A stretch of 64,000 nt of DNA from Micromonospora pisi (GTDB taxonomy: Bacteria; Actinomycetota; Actinomycetes; Mycobacteriales; Micromonosporaceae): positions 3,100,001-3,164,000 of the forward strand of contig NZ_RBKT01000001.1 in assembly GCF_003633685.1 (NCBI RefSeq), given 5' to 3'. Below are positions 33,286-42,920 of the stretch, piece by piece (position 1 is the stretch's first letter; each line of letters begins with the position of its first letter). The notes beneath the pieces are model-generated. The model was not told the DNA's origin. It did not search any database and saw only the letters and a list, made by a program, of their open reading frames with translations. A program made the translations under genes and the position numbers.

Positions 33286-34968
33286 GTGTCTACAGCCACC
33301 CTGACCCGTTCCACTTCCGATTCTGACGAGATCCTCACCGCTTCTGACGAGGTCCTCACCGGCGAGATCGTCGGTCAGGACCTCGCTCTGATTCCAACGC
33401 CCGATCTGCCTGCGCTCCGGTCGGAGTACGTCGATCCGACCGAGTTGGTCGACAACCCGCGCAACCTCCGCACGGACATCGGTGACCTGGCCGACCTGAA
33501 AGCTTCGATGGCTGTGGTCGGGGTTCTGTGCCCCCTGGTCGTCATCCCGGTCGAGGGCCGCGACGACGTGTTCCAGCTGATCATCGGGCACCGTCGTAAG
33601 TACGCCGCGATCGACCTGGGGATGAGCCAGGTGCCGTGCTGGGTCGCCGCCGACGAAGGCGCCGCGTTGCAGATCGTCGCCCAGCTCGCGGAGAACGGCC
33701 ACCGGATCGGCCTGACCCCGACCGAGGAAGCCGAGGCGTTTCACCAGCTCACCCTGCTGGACTGGACCCCGGAGCAGATCGCGAAGGTGAGGGCGATCCC
33801 CACGGCGCAGGTCAAGCAGACCCTGCAACTGCGTGCGCTTCCGCAGGCGGCCCGTGGGGCCGCCGACGCTGGTGCTCTCACCCTGGAGGACGCCGCCGCG
33901 CTCGCCGAGTTCACCGAGGAACCCGCCGCCCTCACCCGGATCCTCAAGGCGACAGGGTCGGCGTGGGGACTGCGGCACGCGATCGCCTCGGAGCGGTCCA
34001 AGCGTGTCTTCGGCGCGGCGAAGGAACGGCTCAAGGCCGAGCTGGTTCTCGCCGGGGTGAAGGTCACCGGGAAGCCGAAGGGATTCCCGTACAGCGGTGT
34101 CGAGGTGGCCGCCGAGGCGTTGGTCGACGCCGACGGGCAGCGCCTCGATCCAGATGCGGTGATGACACGGCCGGGGTTCGCCGCCTTCGTGGAGAAGGGC
34201 CTCGGCGACGCCGCACGGGCGGTGGTGTACTGCACCGACCCGGACCGGTACGGCTACACCCGCTTCAACAGATTCGCCACCCAACTGTCGAAAGAAGAGC
34301 TGGCCAAGCGCGAGGAGGCCGAGCGGGTCCACGCCGAGTACCTCGAGAACCTCACCCTCGCCACCACCGTGCGGCAGGACTTCTACCGCAAGTCCTACGC
34401 CTCCGCCCGCGCCGCGAAGCGCCTGTTCCCCGAGGCCCTGCGCAACGCCGTCGCCGACACCGGCTCGATCCGGTTCGCCGACGCCGACGACCTCTACACG
34501 GCGTTGGGTGGTCACGGCATGGACGTGGTCCTGGCGGCCGGCGAGGACCGGCTACGCCGGTGCCTGGTCGCGCAGTGGATCTGCGCCCACGAGCGCAACC
34601 TCGGCTACGCCGCCACCGAACGAACCTGGAGCTTCGACGCCGACTCGGCGGCGTTCTGGCTCGACCAACTCGTCGCCGACGGCTACACCCTCTCCGACGC
34701 GGAAACCACGCTGCGGAAGTCCCTGCACGGCGACGAGGAACCTGACGAAAACACCGACCCGGACCTCGATCCGGAACTCGATCCGGACCTTGACGCCGAG
34801 GTGGCCGAGATCGAGCTGCCAGCAAACGACGCCGCCGCTGACGGTGAGCTCGGCGAACCGGGCGACGGGCAGGGAGCAGATCCCGAGGACGGCTCACCGA
34901 TCGAGGACCTGGTCACGGATTCCGCCCTCGCCGAACTCACCGAGTCCGAGTCCCTGACCACCGTCTGA
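33286..34968 (+). CDS. ParB/RepB-like partition-type protein
   Basis: 560 residues. After a 40-residue lead, residues about 45-130 form the ParB/Srx domain: YVDPTELVDNPRNLR, DLKASMAVVGVLCPLVV and GHRRKYAAIDLGMSQVPC, the last matching the GxRRxxAA box that binds CTP in ParB. A helical region with LTPTEEAEAFHQLTLLDWTPEQIAKV resembles the ParB HTH. The C-terminal 80 residues are extremely acidic (repeated Asp-Pro-Asp/Glu). No ParA is adjacent, so it may serve element-specific regulation or maintenance. GTG 33286 has GGAAGGA upstream. Confidence 0.8.
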   Translation: MSTATLTRSTSDSDEILTASDEVLTGEIVGQDLALIPTPDLPALRSEYVDPTELVDNPRNLRTDIGDLADLKASMAVVGVLCPLVVIPVEGRDDVFQLIIGHRRKYAAIDLGMSQVPCWVAADEGAALQIVAQLAENGHRIGLTPTEEAEAFHQLTLLDWTPEQIAKVRAIPTAQVKQTLQLRALPQAARGAADAGALTLEDAAALAEFTEEPAALTRILKATGSAWGLRHAIASERSKRVFGAAKERLKAELVLAGVKVTGKPKGFPYSGVEVAAEALVDADGQRLDPDAVMTRPGFAAFVEKGLGDAARAVVYCTDPDRYGYTRFNRFATQLSKEELAKREEAERVHAEYLENLTLATTVRQDFYRKSYASARAAKRLFPEALRNAVADTGSIRFADADDLYTALGGHGMDVVLAAGEDRLRRCLVAQWICAHERNLGYAATERTWSFDADSAAFWLDQLVADGYTLSDAETTLRKSLHGDEEPDENTDPDLDPELDPDLDAEVAEIELPANDAAADGELGEPGDGQGADPEDGSPIEDLVTDSALAELTESESLTTV

Positions 34969-34984
34969 CACCTCACCCCCTTTC

Positions 34985-35017
34985 GCGGGAGGTCAGCGCG
35001 ATGCGCTGGCCTCCCGC
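34985..35017 (+). terminator. 15-bp hairpin after ParB-like gene
   Basis: GCGGGAGGTCAGCGC (34985-34999) pairs with 35003-35017, with one T-G wobble and a three-base loop, then CGTCTTGCC. It lies 17 bases after the stop codon and probably terminates the ParB-like transcript. Confidence 0.6.
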
Positions 35018-35122
35018 CGTCTTGCCGCTTCGGCGCCCTGGGACCTCATCGCCTGGCTCGTCGAGGCCATCTCCGGCGGAGCCCCACCCCTGCACAACCC
35101 CCCGACGTGATCGGAACCGCAC

Positions 35123-35566
35123 ATGACCATCAACCCTCAGGCCACTACTGGCACGATCCCGGACGACCGGGACGCTCGGCTGGTGCGTATTCGCCAGCGG
35201 CAGATCCTGCTCGCCTTCGAACAACACGGCCCCGGCTACCAACGGGTCACCGGGGACGGCTGCCGGTACGTCGCCGAAATCGTCAAAGCCACCCGCGACG
35301 AGTGGGACTGGATCTACACCCACGGCCGCACCCACCCCGAGGCCCTCACCGACACCGGTCCGGTCCGCAACCCCCAGCAATGGGACGACCTGCGCCGCGA
35401 GCAGGGAGAAACAGCGTTCACCGCGGCCCAGACGGCATTCGACGCGGGCGACCATGCGGCGGCACTGGACCACCTTGACGAGGCACGGGCGCTCGGCGTG
35501 CTGCCAGAGGAATCCTGGGACCGCCTCCGCAACCACATCCTGGCCGCCGCTGGAGGCGCGCGATGA
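35123..35566 (+). CDS. hypothetical protein, first of four-gene overlapping operon
   Basis: 147 residues: DARLVRIRQRQILLAFEQHGPGYQRV, YVAEIVKATRDEWDWIYTHG and a helical end (AQTAFDAGDHAAALDHLDEARALGVL). The C-terminus looks like a single TPR-type helix pair. Its stop overlaps the next start (ATGA at 35563). Function unknown. Confidence 0.65.
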   Translation: MTINPQATTGTIPDDRDARLVRIRQRQILLAFEQHGPGYQRVTGDGCRYVAEIVKATRDEWDWIYTHGRTHPEALTDTGPVRNPQQWDDLRREQGETAFTAAQTAFDAGDHAAALDHLDEARALGVLPEESWDRLRNHILAAAGGAR

Positions 35567-35967
35567 CCGGCGACCGGCATCCGGACACCGTGATCGTCGA
35601 CGAGCTGACCGCGTTCCTCAACCGCGAGGCGGACCCTTCCGGCGCCGACGTGGTCGAGCTGCTGTGTGGGCTGATCTCGGGCAGCGGACGGCCGCTGATC
35701 GATGAGGCGTGGGAGATCGACGCCGAGGTGACCGAGACCCGCTACGGGCTGCAGGTCGCCGCCGTCACGGCGGACAAGTACGTGGTCCGCGTGTACCAGC
35801 CCACCGACCGCAGCGCCGACCTGAGCGTCGAGGTGCTCACCGACGACGGCGACGACTTCGGGCTCGCGGTGACCGTCGACGGCCGCTCGGTCCTGGACGC
35901 CATGACCTTCACCTGGACCAGCACCGTCCCACCCGACCTACAACTGACGAAGGAAACCCGCCGATGA
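35563..35967 (+). CDS. hypothetical protein
   Basis: 134 residues, strongly acidic (DELTAFLNREADPSGADVVELL, DLSVEVLTDDGDDFGLAVTVDG), likely cytoplasmic and beta-rich in the second half. It overlaps its upstream and downstream neighbours by four bases each, so all are translated together. No family recognised. Confidence 0.65.
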   Translation: MTGDRHPDTVIVDELTAFLNREADPSGADVVELLCGLISGSGRPLIDEAWEIDAEVTETRYGLQVAAVTADKYVVRVYQPTDRSADLSVEVLTDDGDDFGLAVTVDGRSVLDAMTFTWTSTVPPDLQLTKETRR

Positions 35968-36488
35968 TCACCCTGCTGTTCCCCCTGGACCAGGCGCTGG
36001 GCCTGGCCGAGCACGCACTCACCGCACCGGATCACGTCCGGTCGCTGACCCGCGAGGAAGAGGGCCTGCCCGCCGTACCGGCGCTGCTATGGGTCAAGGA
36101 CGACGGCACCTACCTGATGAGCAACGGCATCCCCGGCCCGCCCGCCGATCCGGGCCGGCCCGACGCCGGCCAGCAGGTCGTCTACGCCGACGGCTGGGGC
36201 TCAGGCACCCGCCAGGAACTCGGGCACACCGACGAGATCGGTGGCGACGACTTCGTCGAGCACCTCGAACTGACCCAGCGGTTCCCCGACGGCCGTGTCC
36301 TGATCGACCTCCTACGGGCTGCGGCCCGCCAGCGGCGGCCCTGGCTCGCGCTCGTTCTGGAGGACCTCGACACGTTCCGGTACGCGTTCCCGAAGCCCGA
36401 CACGCAGGGACCGGCCGTGAACCACGGGTCCCCGGCAGACCCGCCACGACGCCCTTCCGCGAATCGTCGCGATATCGGGGGGCTGTGA
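35964..36488 (+). CDS. DUF3085-like protein
   Basis: 174 residues. LLFPLDQALGLAEHALTAP at the start and ALLWVKDDGTYLMSNGIPG, then QVVYADGWGSGT and GDDFVEHLEL, match the DUF3085 family found on plasmids and integrative elements (family from memory). The C-terminal 35 residues are Pro-rich and disordered. It is the third gene of the overlapping operon; the next ATG overlaps its stop. Confidence 0.65.
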   Translation: MITLLFPLDQALGLAEHALTAPDHVRSLTREEEGLPAVPALLWVKDDGTYLMSNGIPGPPADPGRPDAGQQVVYADGWGSGTRQELGHTDEIGGDDFVEHLELTQRFPDGRVLIDLLRAAARQRRPWLALVLEDLDTFRYAFPKPDTQGPAVNHGSPADPPRRPSANRRDIGGL

Positions 36489-37429
36489 TGAGTCGGAGTT
36501 CGCAGACCGAGGCGCTGCGGGAGATGCGGCACCTCATCGACACGAACGCCGGACGGATTCAAGGCCAGTCGCTGCGCTACCGCAGCCACGCGCCCATCCC
36601 AGCAGGCGCCCTGACGCCCGAGGCCGCCGCGCTGCTACACGACAGCGTCTACCGGGAGCGGGGGACGCCGGTAACCGGTGACTCGATTTATTACGTCGTC
36701 TCCTGCGACGGAACCCCGGTCGCGTGGCTCACCTACGGCGCACGGGTCGTCACCCCTGCCGCCACGCTGACCAGCTACCAGCTTCGCCACCAGGCCCAAG
36801 CCGTCGTCGCCCTGTCCCACCTGTCGCGCGGCGCCATCACGTGCCTGGCCCGGTTACGTGACGCCAGCAACGACCGCAGCCCCGGGCCCGAACCGTACCG
36901 GAGTGATTCGGGTACCCAGGTGCTGGTCGCCGACCCGGCCGACCCGACACTCACCCACTGGACCCGGATCACCACCGACCCTGCCGAGTCGCTAACTCAT
37001 CTGCGGCAGGTCTGCGATACGACCGGCCCGGTCCTGATCGTCGACGCGTTCGGGTACGGCGACTACGGCCGCCTCCGCGACCGTCTCGACGTCGAGGTGC
37101 TGTGCGTCATCGAAGCCCTCGCCGCCACCCACGACCTGCTGCCGTCGGTCGTCGGGGACTGGCTGCACGCCGAGGGTGCCACCAACAGCGATCTCACCGC
37201 CGACCAGATCACCGCCGCGTTCGACACCGCGTACGTCGGAGTTCATTCCGGTCGCCACGATTTCGCCACCGTCGAACGCGACCGAAGCGGCTGGACCGGG
37301 GCGCTGCGGGCCGCAGGTATCCCTGATCGGTTCTTCCACACGGAAGCGTTCGTCGAGCACCTGTTCCGCGATTCCGTCCGCGACGTCAGGGTCCCCGGCA
37401 GCGGCATCGCCGTGTTCCGCCGCACCTGA
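36488..37429 (+). CDS. ArdA-like antirestriction protein with N-terminal extension
   Basis: 313 residues. The C-terminal 150 residues follow ArdA: VLIVDAFGYGDYGRLRDRLDVEVL, LLPSVVGDWLHAEGA, AAFDTAYVGVHSGRHDFA (the acidic AYxGxxxSxxDFA box) and DRFFHTEAFVEHLFRDSVRDVRV. ArdA mimics DNA and blocks type I restriction enzymes, helping conjugative DNA survive entry. The first 150 residues are unrelated to ordinary ArdA, which is about 165-180 residues long. The domain is less acidic than classical ArdA, so activity is uncertain. Last gene of the overlapping operon. Confidence 0.5.
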   Translation: MSRSSQTEALREMRHLIDTNAGRIQGQSLRYRSHAPIPAGALTPEAAALLHDSVYRERGTPVTGDSIYYVVSCDGTPVAWLTYGARVVTPAATLTSYQLRHQAQAVVALSHLSRGAITCLARLRDASNDRSPGPEPYRSDSGTQVLVADPADPTLTHWTRITTDPAESLTHLRQVCDTTGPVLIVDAFGYGDYGRLRDRLDVEVLCVIEALAATHDLLPSVVGDWLHAEGATNSDLTADQITAAFDTAYVGVHSGRHDFATVERDRSGWTGALRAAGIPDRFFHTEAFVEHLFRDSVRDVRVPGSGIAVFRRT

Positions 37430-37538
37430 CACATCCACGCACCGGCGGACCGCCGATCCCGACGCCGTACGCGGCGATCGGCGACAGCTGTGCCGCCCCT
37501 CACCAGCCCAACCCCGATTCAACCCAGGGGGTTTTGCT

Positions 37539-38336
37539 ATGACCGAGTCCATTCACGCCCTGGCCGGCTACGGCCTGGTTACCGTCGCGTCTGACGTCCG
37601 GGCGACCGGCGTCGTCTGCTACCAGGTGACCGGGCCGCACCTACGCGGCTCGATCGCGTTCAAACCCGGCATCCTCGATGACCAGGCCATCCCCGAGCAG
37701 ATCATCATCCAGCTCGGTGACGGCGACCACCTCTTCGCGGACTATCAGGACGATCTGCCCGTCGTCCATGGCATCACCGCGAAAGGCGGCGCCGTCGTCC
37801 ACCTTGATGACCCGACCTGGCAGCACCGCTTGGATCTGCTACGAGTGCCCGACCGGGCAAAGGGCACCCGCCCCGAGACCACCGCTGAGTTGCCCGATCG
37901 CAGCCGCCGGTATCTCCTGACCGTGATCAGCACGCTCGCCGACTCCTACCGCCGGCTCGACGTCAAAGAGTTGATGCACGCGGCGGCCCGGACCACCGCG
38001 AACGCCCGACTCAAGCGGTGGACCCACGGTCAGATCCTCCTCGACCACCGTCTCCTGACCGAGGTCCGGCGCGACCTCACCGCGGCCTACTCCCTAGCCG
38101 ACCAACTACAGGCCCTGTCACCGATCAAGCTGCCCTCGACCAGTGCCGCGTCCCGCTGCCCCGGGCGCCTGCCCTTCGCGCATCCGGACACCTACATCAG
38201 CGCTGACGACGACGGTGACTGGCTGACATGCCCCGCCTGCGACACCCGCACCGTCATGATCAGATCCGGTGACGGCCTCGCCGGCCTACTCAGCGCCCAC
38301 GCCGCACACGACTGCGCGGCCATTCGCCCCTCGTAG
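37539..38336 (+). CDS. element protein with zinc-ribbon-like C-terminus (paralogue A)
   Basis: 265 residues. It contains VVCYQVTGPHLRGSIAFKPG, PDRSRRYLLTVISTLADSYRRLDVKELMHAAARTTANARLKRW and a C-terminal CPACDTR...H..HDC pattern, which could bind zinc. It is paralogous to the product of the gene at 43107 (YQMTGPRLTGSI, LHDLMHAHARHLAPTRLAHL). A GGGG ribosome site precedes the ATG at 37539. Function unknown; DNA or RNA binding is possible. Confidence 0.65.
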   Translation: MTESIHALAGYGLVTVASDVRATGVVCYQVTGPHLRGSIAFKPGILDDQAIPEQIIIQLGDGDHLFADYQDDLPVVHGITAKGGAVVHLDDPTWQHRLDLLRVPDRAKGTRPETTAELPDRSRRYLLTVISTLADSYRRLDVKELMHAAARTTANARLKRWTHGQILLDHRLLTEVRRDLTAAYSLADQLQALSPIKLPSTSAASRCPGRLPFAHPDTYISADDDGDWLTCPACDTRTVMIRSGDGLAGLLSAHAAHDCAAIRPS

Positions 38337-38385
38337 CCCCGCTGAGCCTCCGCTGACCCGGAGGCCGCCGCTTCGCTCTTCTCTC

Positions 38386-38420
38386 GCCCGGTCCGCGCCC
38401 CAGCGCGGGCCGGGCTTTTT
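38386..38420 (+). terminator. rho-independent terminator
   Basis: A 13-base stem (GCCCGGTCCGCGC at 38386-38398 with 38403-38415, one T-G wobble) with a four-base loop is followed by five T. It ends the operon upstream, 30 bases before the DUF3560 gene. Confidence 0.85.
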
Positions 38421-38449
38421 GCGTTCAACACCCCTCAAGGAGCACCACC

Positions 38450-40009
38450 ATGATCATTATTTCGCATTCACACGCGGACGGCACCGTCCTGACCGGTTCT
38501 CGGAAGGGTGATGGCGTCTACGAGTTGGTCAAGCCGCATGGGTTCCGCTGGTCGCCGTCGGTGGGGATCTACATCCGTGGCAGCCGTGACCGCGACGTCC
38601 AGCGGTGGCGTATCGACGCCGCCGCGCAGGCGCTGCGCGGCAACGGTTTCGACGTCGAGATCGAGGTCGACGACCAGTGGCGGCCGACCGCCGACCGTGA
38701 AGCCGACCGCGCGGTCCGCGCTGACGAGCGCGCCGACCGGCTCCACGAACGGGCCGGCGCCGCCGCGTCACGCCGCGACGACCGGCAGGCCGCGGCGGAC
38801 CGGGTCTACGAGGCGATTCCGTTCGGGCAGCCGAAGATGCCCGGCCACCACTCCTACGCCGCCGACAACAACCGCCGCGAACGGGCCCGGACCAATATGA
38901 ACAAGGCGATCAAGGAGGACCAGTACGCGGGCGACCTCGCCGAACGGGCCAACGCGGTGCGCGCGCATGAGGACGCGAAGGACAACCCTCGGGCGATCAT
39001 GCGACGGCTCGAACGACTCCGGGCCGACCTACGCCGCGCGGAACGCGAACACGCCGCCGCCACCGAGGCCAACACCAGCGCGGAGTACCAGGCGCGGGTA
39101 CAGCGGGAGATCGACCGGCTGGCCGAGGACATCGCCCACCAGGAGGCCAAGCTCGCCGACCGCGCCGCGTCCGGGGAGTTCGTGGCGTGGGGGCCGGACA
39201 ACCTGGCCAAGGACGACCTGGTCCGGGTCGGGTCGCACGGGTGGTACCGGGTGACGCGGGTGAACCGCAAGACTGTCAGTCTCGACAACCGGATGTGGCC
39301 GCAGAAGGCACCCTTCGACGAGATCTTCGGCCGCCGCCGCGACGGCCTGCAGTACGACACCCCGCACGGGCAGCCTTGGCCCGTCGACCTCGCCACCGCC
39401 GTCGAGCGGTGGCAGCGCCTGGAGCACGGTGCGCGGATCGCCGGCTACGACCCGGCCGAGCAGGAGCGTGCCCGGCATGTCCGCTGGGCGCAGCGTCTCG
39501 TTCACGGCCTGGACCTGTCGGCCAGCGACGCCGAGGTCACCGCGTTCTGGCCCGGCACCGCCGACCCGGAGACGGTCAGCGAGAGCCGCCGCCTGTCGGC
39601 CGCGTACCTCGCGGTGTTCGACCGTCTGGAGGCCGGCGAACTCGTGCCGGACATCGTGGCGTCCCTGCTCGCGGACGGGCAGGCACCGTCGTGGCGGCTG
39701 CCCGACGGCGACCCGGTAGACCGCCACCCGCAGGACCTGCACCCCGGCGACCTGGTCAAAGGGCTGTGGCAGCACTCCGGCGGACAACGCCAGCTGTGGC
39801 GGTACTTCGCCGGACCCGTCGCCGCGGTCGGGCCGGTCGAACACCGCCGCGAACTCGGCGACTGGGTGACCGTCACCCTCACCGACAGCCGACCCCGCGA
39901 CTTTCAGACCCACCAGTGGCTCGCCATCTACCCGGGCAGGGCACCCGTGCCGGCTGCTGTCTTCGCTGCCGCCGACGGTGCCGCCACCGCCCCGAATGAC
40001 GACTACTGA
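38450..40009 (+). CDS. DUF3560 family protein
   Basis: 519 residues. It opens with ISHSHADGTVLTGSRKGDGVYELVKPHGFRWSPSVGIYIRGSRDR, the DUF3560 signature, followed by an Arg/Ala-rich coiled coil (residues 85-240: ADREADRAVRADERADRL, LERLRADLRRAEREHAAA). The C-terminal half has beta-rich modules (DLVRVGSHGWYRVTRVNRKTV, PGDLVKGLWQHSGGQRQLW). DUF3560 proteins are typical of actinomycete conjugative elements; a role in DNA handling is plausible but unproved. AAGGAG precedes the ATG. Confidence 0.85.
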   Translation: MIIISHSHADGTVLTGSRKGDGVYELVKPHGFRWSPSVGIYIRGSRDRDVQRWRIDAAAQALRGNGFDVEIEVDDQWRPTADREADRAVRADERADRLHERAGAAASRRDDRQAAADRVYEAIPFGQPKMPGHHSYAADNNRRERARTNMNKAIKEDQYAGDLAERANAVRAHEDAKDNPRAIMRRLERLRADLRRAEREHAAATEANTSAEYQARVQREIDRLAEDIAHQEAKLADRAASGEFVAWGPDNLAKDDLVRVGSHGWYRVTRVNRKTVSLDNRMWPQKAPFDEIFGRRRDGLQYDTPHGQPWPVDLATAVERWQRLEHGARIAGYDPAEQERARHVRWAQRLVHGLDLSASDAEVTAFWPGTADPETVSESRRLSAAYLAVFDRLEAGELVPDIVASLLADGQAPSWRLPDGDPVDRHPQDLHPGDLVKGLWQHSGGQRQLWRYFAGPVAAVGPVEHRRELGDWVTVTLTDSRPRDFQTHQWLAIYPGRAPVPAAVFAAADGAATAPNDDY

Positions 40010-40099
40010 CCAGCGCGGCCGATGACCCGCCGCCCGCACGTCTGGGGCGCCCGGCTCGACAGACCACCCCGCAACCTCCCGACGCGCTGAGGAGTAGAT

Positions 40100-40717
40100 A
40101 TGACTGCCAAGACCATCCGTGACTACGTCCACACCCCCGGCAATCCGGTCCTCGACCGGGTTGCCGCTGAGCGGACTCTCACCAACAGCGGTAGGTCCGG
40201 CCATGTGATCGCTGACGGCGATGCCGTCCGCCTCGTCGGCGAGCGCAAGCAACTGCTCGTCACCGGCGTCGACCATCAAAGCGGGCAGATCACCGTGACC
40301 GCCGACACGGGAACACTCACCACGCTTCCCGGCGTTGACGTCGAGGTCGTCGCCCTCGCCTCTCACCCGGCCGTTCCGGACGACGTCCTGGAGTCGATGA
40401 CGCTGGAGCAGGCACGCACCCGGATGGCGCTCATCGCCTCGGACTACGGCCGGTACCCGCAGTACGGCGATACGTACTTCGCCGGCTGGGTGTTCGGCCG
40501 GGTGAACGACGAGATCCGGTTCCGGAACTCGCCGCACGGGGACGTGCTGTTCGTCGCCGGGCAGCGGGTGCTGGTCCGGACAGACGACCGCTCGGTCTGC
40601 GGCGTCAGCGGTCTGAACACCATCACCGCCTGGTCGACCCGGTGGAGGCGTCACGGGATCGGGGTGTCGGTGTGGCACCACCAGATCCGGCTCGAGACGC
40701 AGCCGGGCGACCTTTGA
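40100..40717 (+). CDS. hypothetical protein
   Basis: 205 residues with GAGGAG before the ATG. It includes GHVIADGDAVRLVGERKQLLVTGVDHQSGQITVTAD, a small beta-barrel-like stretch, and YPQYGDTYFAGWVFGRVNDEIRF and GDVLFVAGQRVLVRTDDR. No family recognised. Its TGA overlaps the next ATG (TGATG), so the two form an operon. Confidence 0.65.
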   Translation: MTAKTIRDYVHTPGNPVLDRVAAERTLTNSGRSGHVIADGDAVRLVGERKQLLVTGVDHQSGQITVTADTGTLTTLPGVDVEVVALASHPAVPDDVLESMTLEQARTRMALIASDYGRYPQYGDTYFAGWVFGRVNDEIRFRNSPHGDVLFVAGQRVLVRTDDRSVCGVSGLNTITAWSTRWRRHGIGVSVWHHQIRLETQPGDL

Positions 40718-41337
40718 TGGCCGACCTCACCCTCCGCGACAACGCGCCGAGGTTCCACGTCGAGCGCCACGACACCGGGGACGTCGAGCTGATGGTGTCC
40801 GCCGACGGCACCACCGTACGCATCAACATCGGCCGGGACCACGAGGACGCGTCCAGCCTGTCCGAGCGGCTGCGGCACCTCAGCGAGAACGCCGCCAGGG
40901 ACATTCTCGCCGATTGGTGGGACATCCCCGACGAGTCCGACGCCTGCATCTCGGTCGACCGGGACCGGTACCACGTCGCGCTCGACGGCAGCACCGTCGG
41001 GACCTATCCCAGTCGCGAGGTCGCCGAGATCGCGCTCGCCCGCGCCATGGTCACCCATGGGGTGTTCCCCCGCGCCTGGTACATCAACGACCGCGGGAAC
41101 CACACCGACATCGACGCGGATATCCGCCGCTGGCACGACGAGGGCGGCGACCAGATGGTGCCGCTGCCCGGCGTCGAGTACCAGCCCGGTGACCTCGTCT
41201 GGCACGGCGACCCGGACTGGCCCTACAAGGTCGTCGACGACTGGGGCGAAGCCGGCGTCGAAATCCACACCGTCGGCGACCCCACCGTCCGTGCCCACGT
41301 CACCGACCGCACCCAGCTACGGCCGTATTCGCCGTGA
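40717..41337 (+). CDS. hypothetical protein
   Basis: 206 residues, acidic: FHVERHDTGDVELMVSADGTTVRINIG, AARDILADWWDIPDESDACISVDRDRYHVALDG and a C-terminal beta-rich part (YQPGDLVWHGDPDWPYKVVDDWGEAGVEIHTVGDP) similar in style to the barrel modules of the DUF3560 neighbour. Coupled to the preceding gene. Function unknown. Confidence 0.65.
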   Translation: MADLTLRDNAPRFHVERHDTGDVELMVSADGTTVRINIGRDHEDASSLSERLRHLSENAARDILADWWDIPDESDACISVDRDRYHVALDGSTVGTYPSREVAEIALARAMVTHGVFPRAWYINDRGNHTDIDADIRRWHDEGGDQMVPLPGVEYQPGDLVWHGDPDWPYKVVDDWGEAGVEIHTVGDPTVRAHVTDRTQLRPYSP

Positions 41338-41420
41338 CGCTGCGTGCCGTGCGACCTCGCACCCTCGGTCACGCCCTGCAGGCCATGCCCAGGATTCCCC
41401 AACACCTTCACGAGGATGAC

Positions 41421-41737
41421 TATGCCTAGCCCTGACCAGCAGAACCGCCCCGACGCCCAGGCGAACCAGCAGAGCCGGCACACGACCCGGAGCCTGGACC
41501 TGATCGCGCACCTGATCGGTGGAGCAGGGGTGGACCGACGCGACGCTCGACGGGCTGGCGCGGCGGTTCCTGGACGCCGCCGACGACGAGACGCAGCGGC
41601 AGTTCATCGACTTCCTGCTCGACGTGCAGCGAAGTGAGAACCCGGACGACGAAGCCGGGACGGCGTTCAGGGCTGCTCCTGCGGCAATGCCAACTACGGC
41701 ACCCCCGGGTCACGACCGCGACCCGAACGCGACATAA
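41421..41737 (+). pseudogene. frameshifted small element gene
   Basis: An ATG at 41421 (GAGGA upstream) opens MPSPDQQNRPDAQANQQ then RSLDLIAHLIGG, after which the frame degenerates into Arg/Ala repeats. In another frame from 41519 a protein-like segment continues (WTDATLDGLARRFLDAADDE, FIDFLLDVQRSE). The second frame has a stop just before and no ribosome site, so one original gene with a frameshift near 41515 is the simplest reading. Confidence 0.4.
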
Positions 41738-41836
41738 ATCCGCTCCGCCCACTCCGAGACGACCGCCAGCCCACGACAAGGGCCGCGATCGTCTCCGTTC
41801 TACGGCACACCCAACCTCGCCACGAAGGAAACGACC

Positions 41837-42901
41837 ATGACCAGCACGACCATCGACCTGCGCACCTTCACCACCCGGCCCCGAGTGGCGGCGCGACTGG
41901 ACAACCCACACGTGAGCAGCGGCCTCACCGTCGACCCGCTGAGACAGGCCGCGAAGAATGCCGCCGACACCGCCGCCGGCCGGTACGCGACGCTGGAAGC
42001 CGGGCAGGCCGCCGAGATGCTCACGAAGGTGTTCCCCGGCGCGCACCGGGTGGCATTCGAGATCAGCTACGACGACCCAGAGGTGGCGGCGAAGCTACGC
42101 GCTGTCTGGGACGCCGAGCGGCGGATGCTGTGGCACTGCCCGTCCGACGGCCAGATCGGGGCGCACCCCGACGCGGTGACGCGCGCCGAGGCCGAGGCGT
42201 ACGGCGGGCCGGTGATGCCCGACCTCGACACCGACACACGCGACGCGATCGAGATTCGGCTCGAGTTGGCCGAAGACTACGGGCGCGGCTTCTTCATCTC
42301 CGCACCCGAGACCAGCCCCCTCGTCATCCAGCCCGGCGGAGGGCTGACCCATGCCCGCTGGTGGTACGAGGGAGATCTGCGGGAACTGACGGTGCCTGAC
42401 GCGATCGCCGAGGCGCAGCGGCAGCGTAACGAGCCGAAGAACATGCCGGCCGGTGAGCTGTGGGTGGTGTCGATCTCGCACCGGCACGGCACGACCGTCG
42501 AGGTCCACCAGTCGGAGAGTGCCGCGAGGCGCGGTGTAGCCGAGTTCGCCCGGGAGTGGTGGCCGGAGGTGTCCGGCCACCACGGTTGCCCAGTCGACCC
42601 GCCCACCGCCGACGAAGAGGTCACCCGTCTCTACTTCGACACCGCCCAGGACGAGTCGTGGTCCGTCGACAGCGTGACCCTGGCGTACAACGAACCGGCC
42701 GCTTCTCCGACCACGCCGGCACGCGATGCCGTGCAGCGGGTGGTGACCGTGGGAGGCGTAGCCGCGCAGTTCTCCGGTGACGAGTTGGACACCCTCGCCC
42801 GCACCGCCGGTGAGGTGGTGCACGGCGACGGCGACCTCAGCGGCCCACAGCGGGAACTCGCCGGCCGCGCCTACCGGGCGCACATGGCCGAAATGGCATG
42901 A
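41837..42901 (+). CDS. hypothetical protein
   Basis: 354 residues with GAAGGAA before the ATG. Segments include LEAGQAAEMLTKVFPGAHRVAFEISYDDPEVAAKLRAVWDAER, TRDAIEIRLELAEDYGRGFFISAPE and ELWVVSISHRHGTTVEVHQSE. The C-terminus (FSGDELDTLARTAGEVVHGDGD) looks like an EF-like or helical segment. No family recognised; long, well-coded frame in the element operon series. Confidence 0.65.
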   Translation: MTSTTIDLRTFTTRPRVAARLDNPHVSSGLTVDPLRQAAKNAADTAAGRYATLEAGQAAEMLTKVFPGAHRVAFEISYDDPEVAAKLRAVWDAERRMLWHCPSDGQIGAHPDAVTRAEAEAYGGPVMPDLDTDTRDAIEIRLELAEDYGRGFFISAPETSPLVIQPGGGLTHARWWYEGDLRELTVPDAIAEAQRQRNEPKNMPAGELWVVSISHRHGTTVEVHQSESAARRGVAEFAREWWPEVSGHHGCPVDPPTADEEVTRLYFDTAQDESWSVDSVTLAYNEPAASPTTPARDAVQRVVTVGGVAAQFSGDELDTLARTAGEVVHGDGDLSGPQRELAGRAYRAHMAEMA

Positions 42902-42920
42902 CCCTCACCGACTGACCGGG

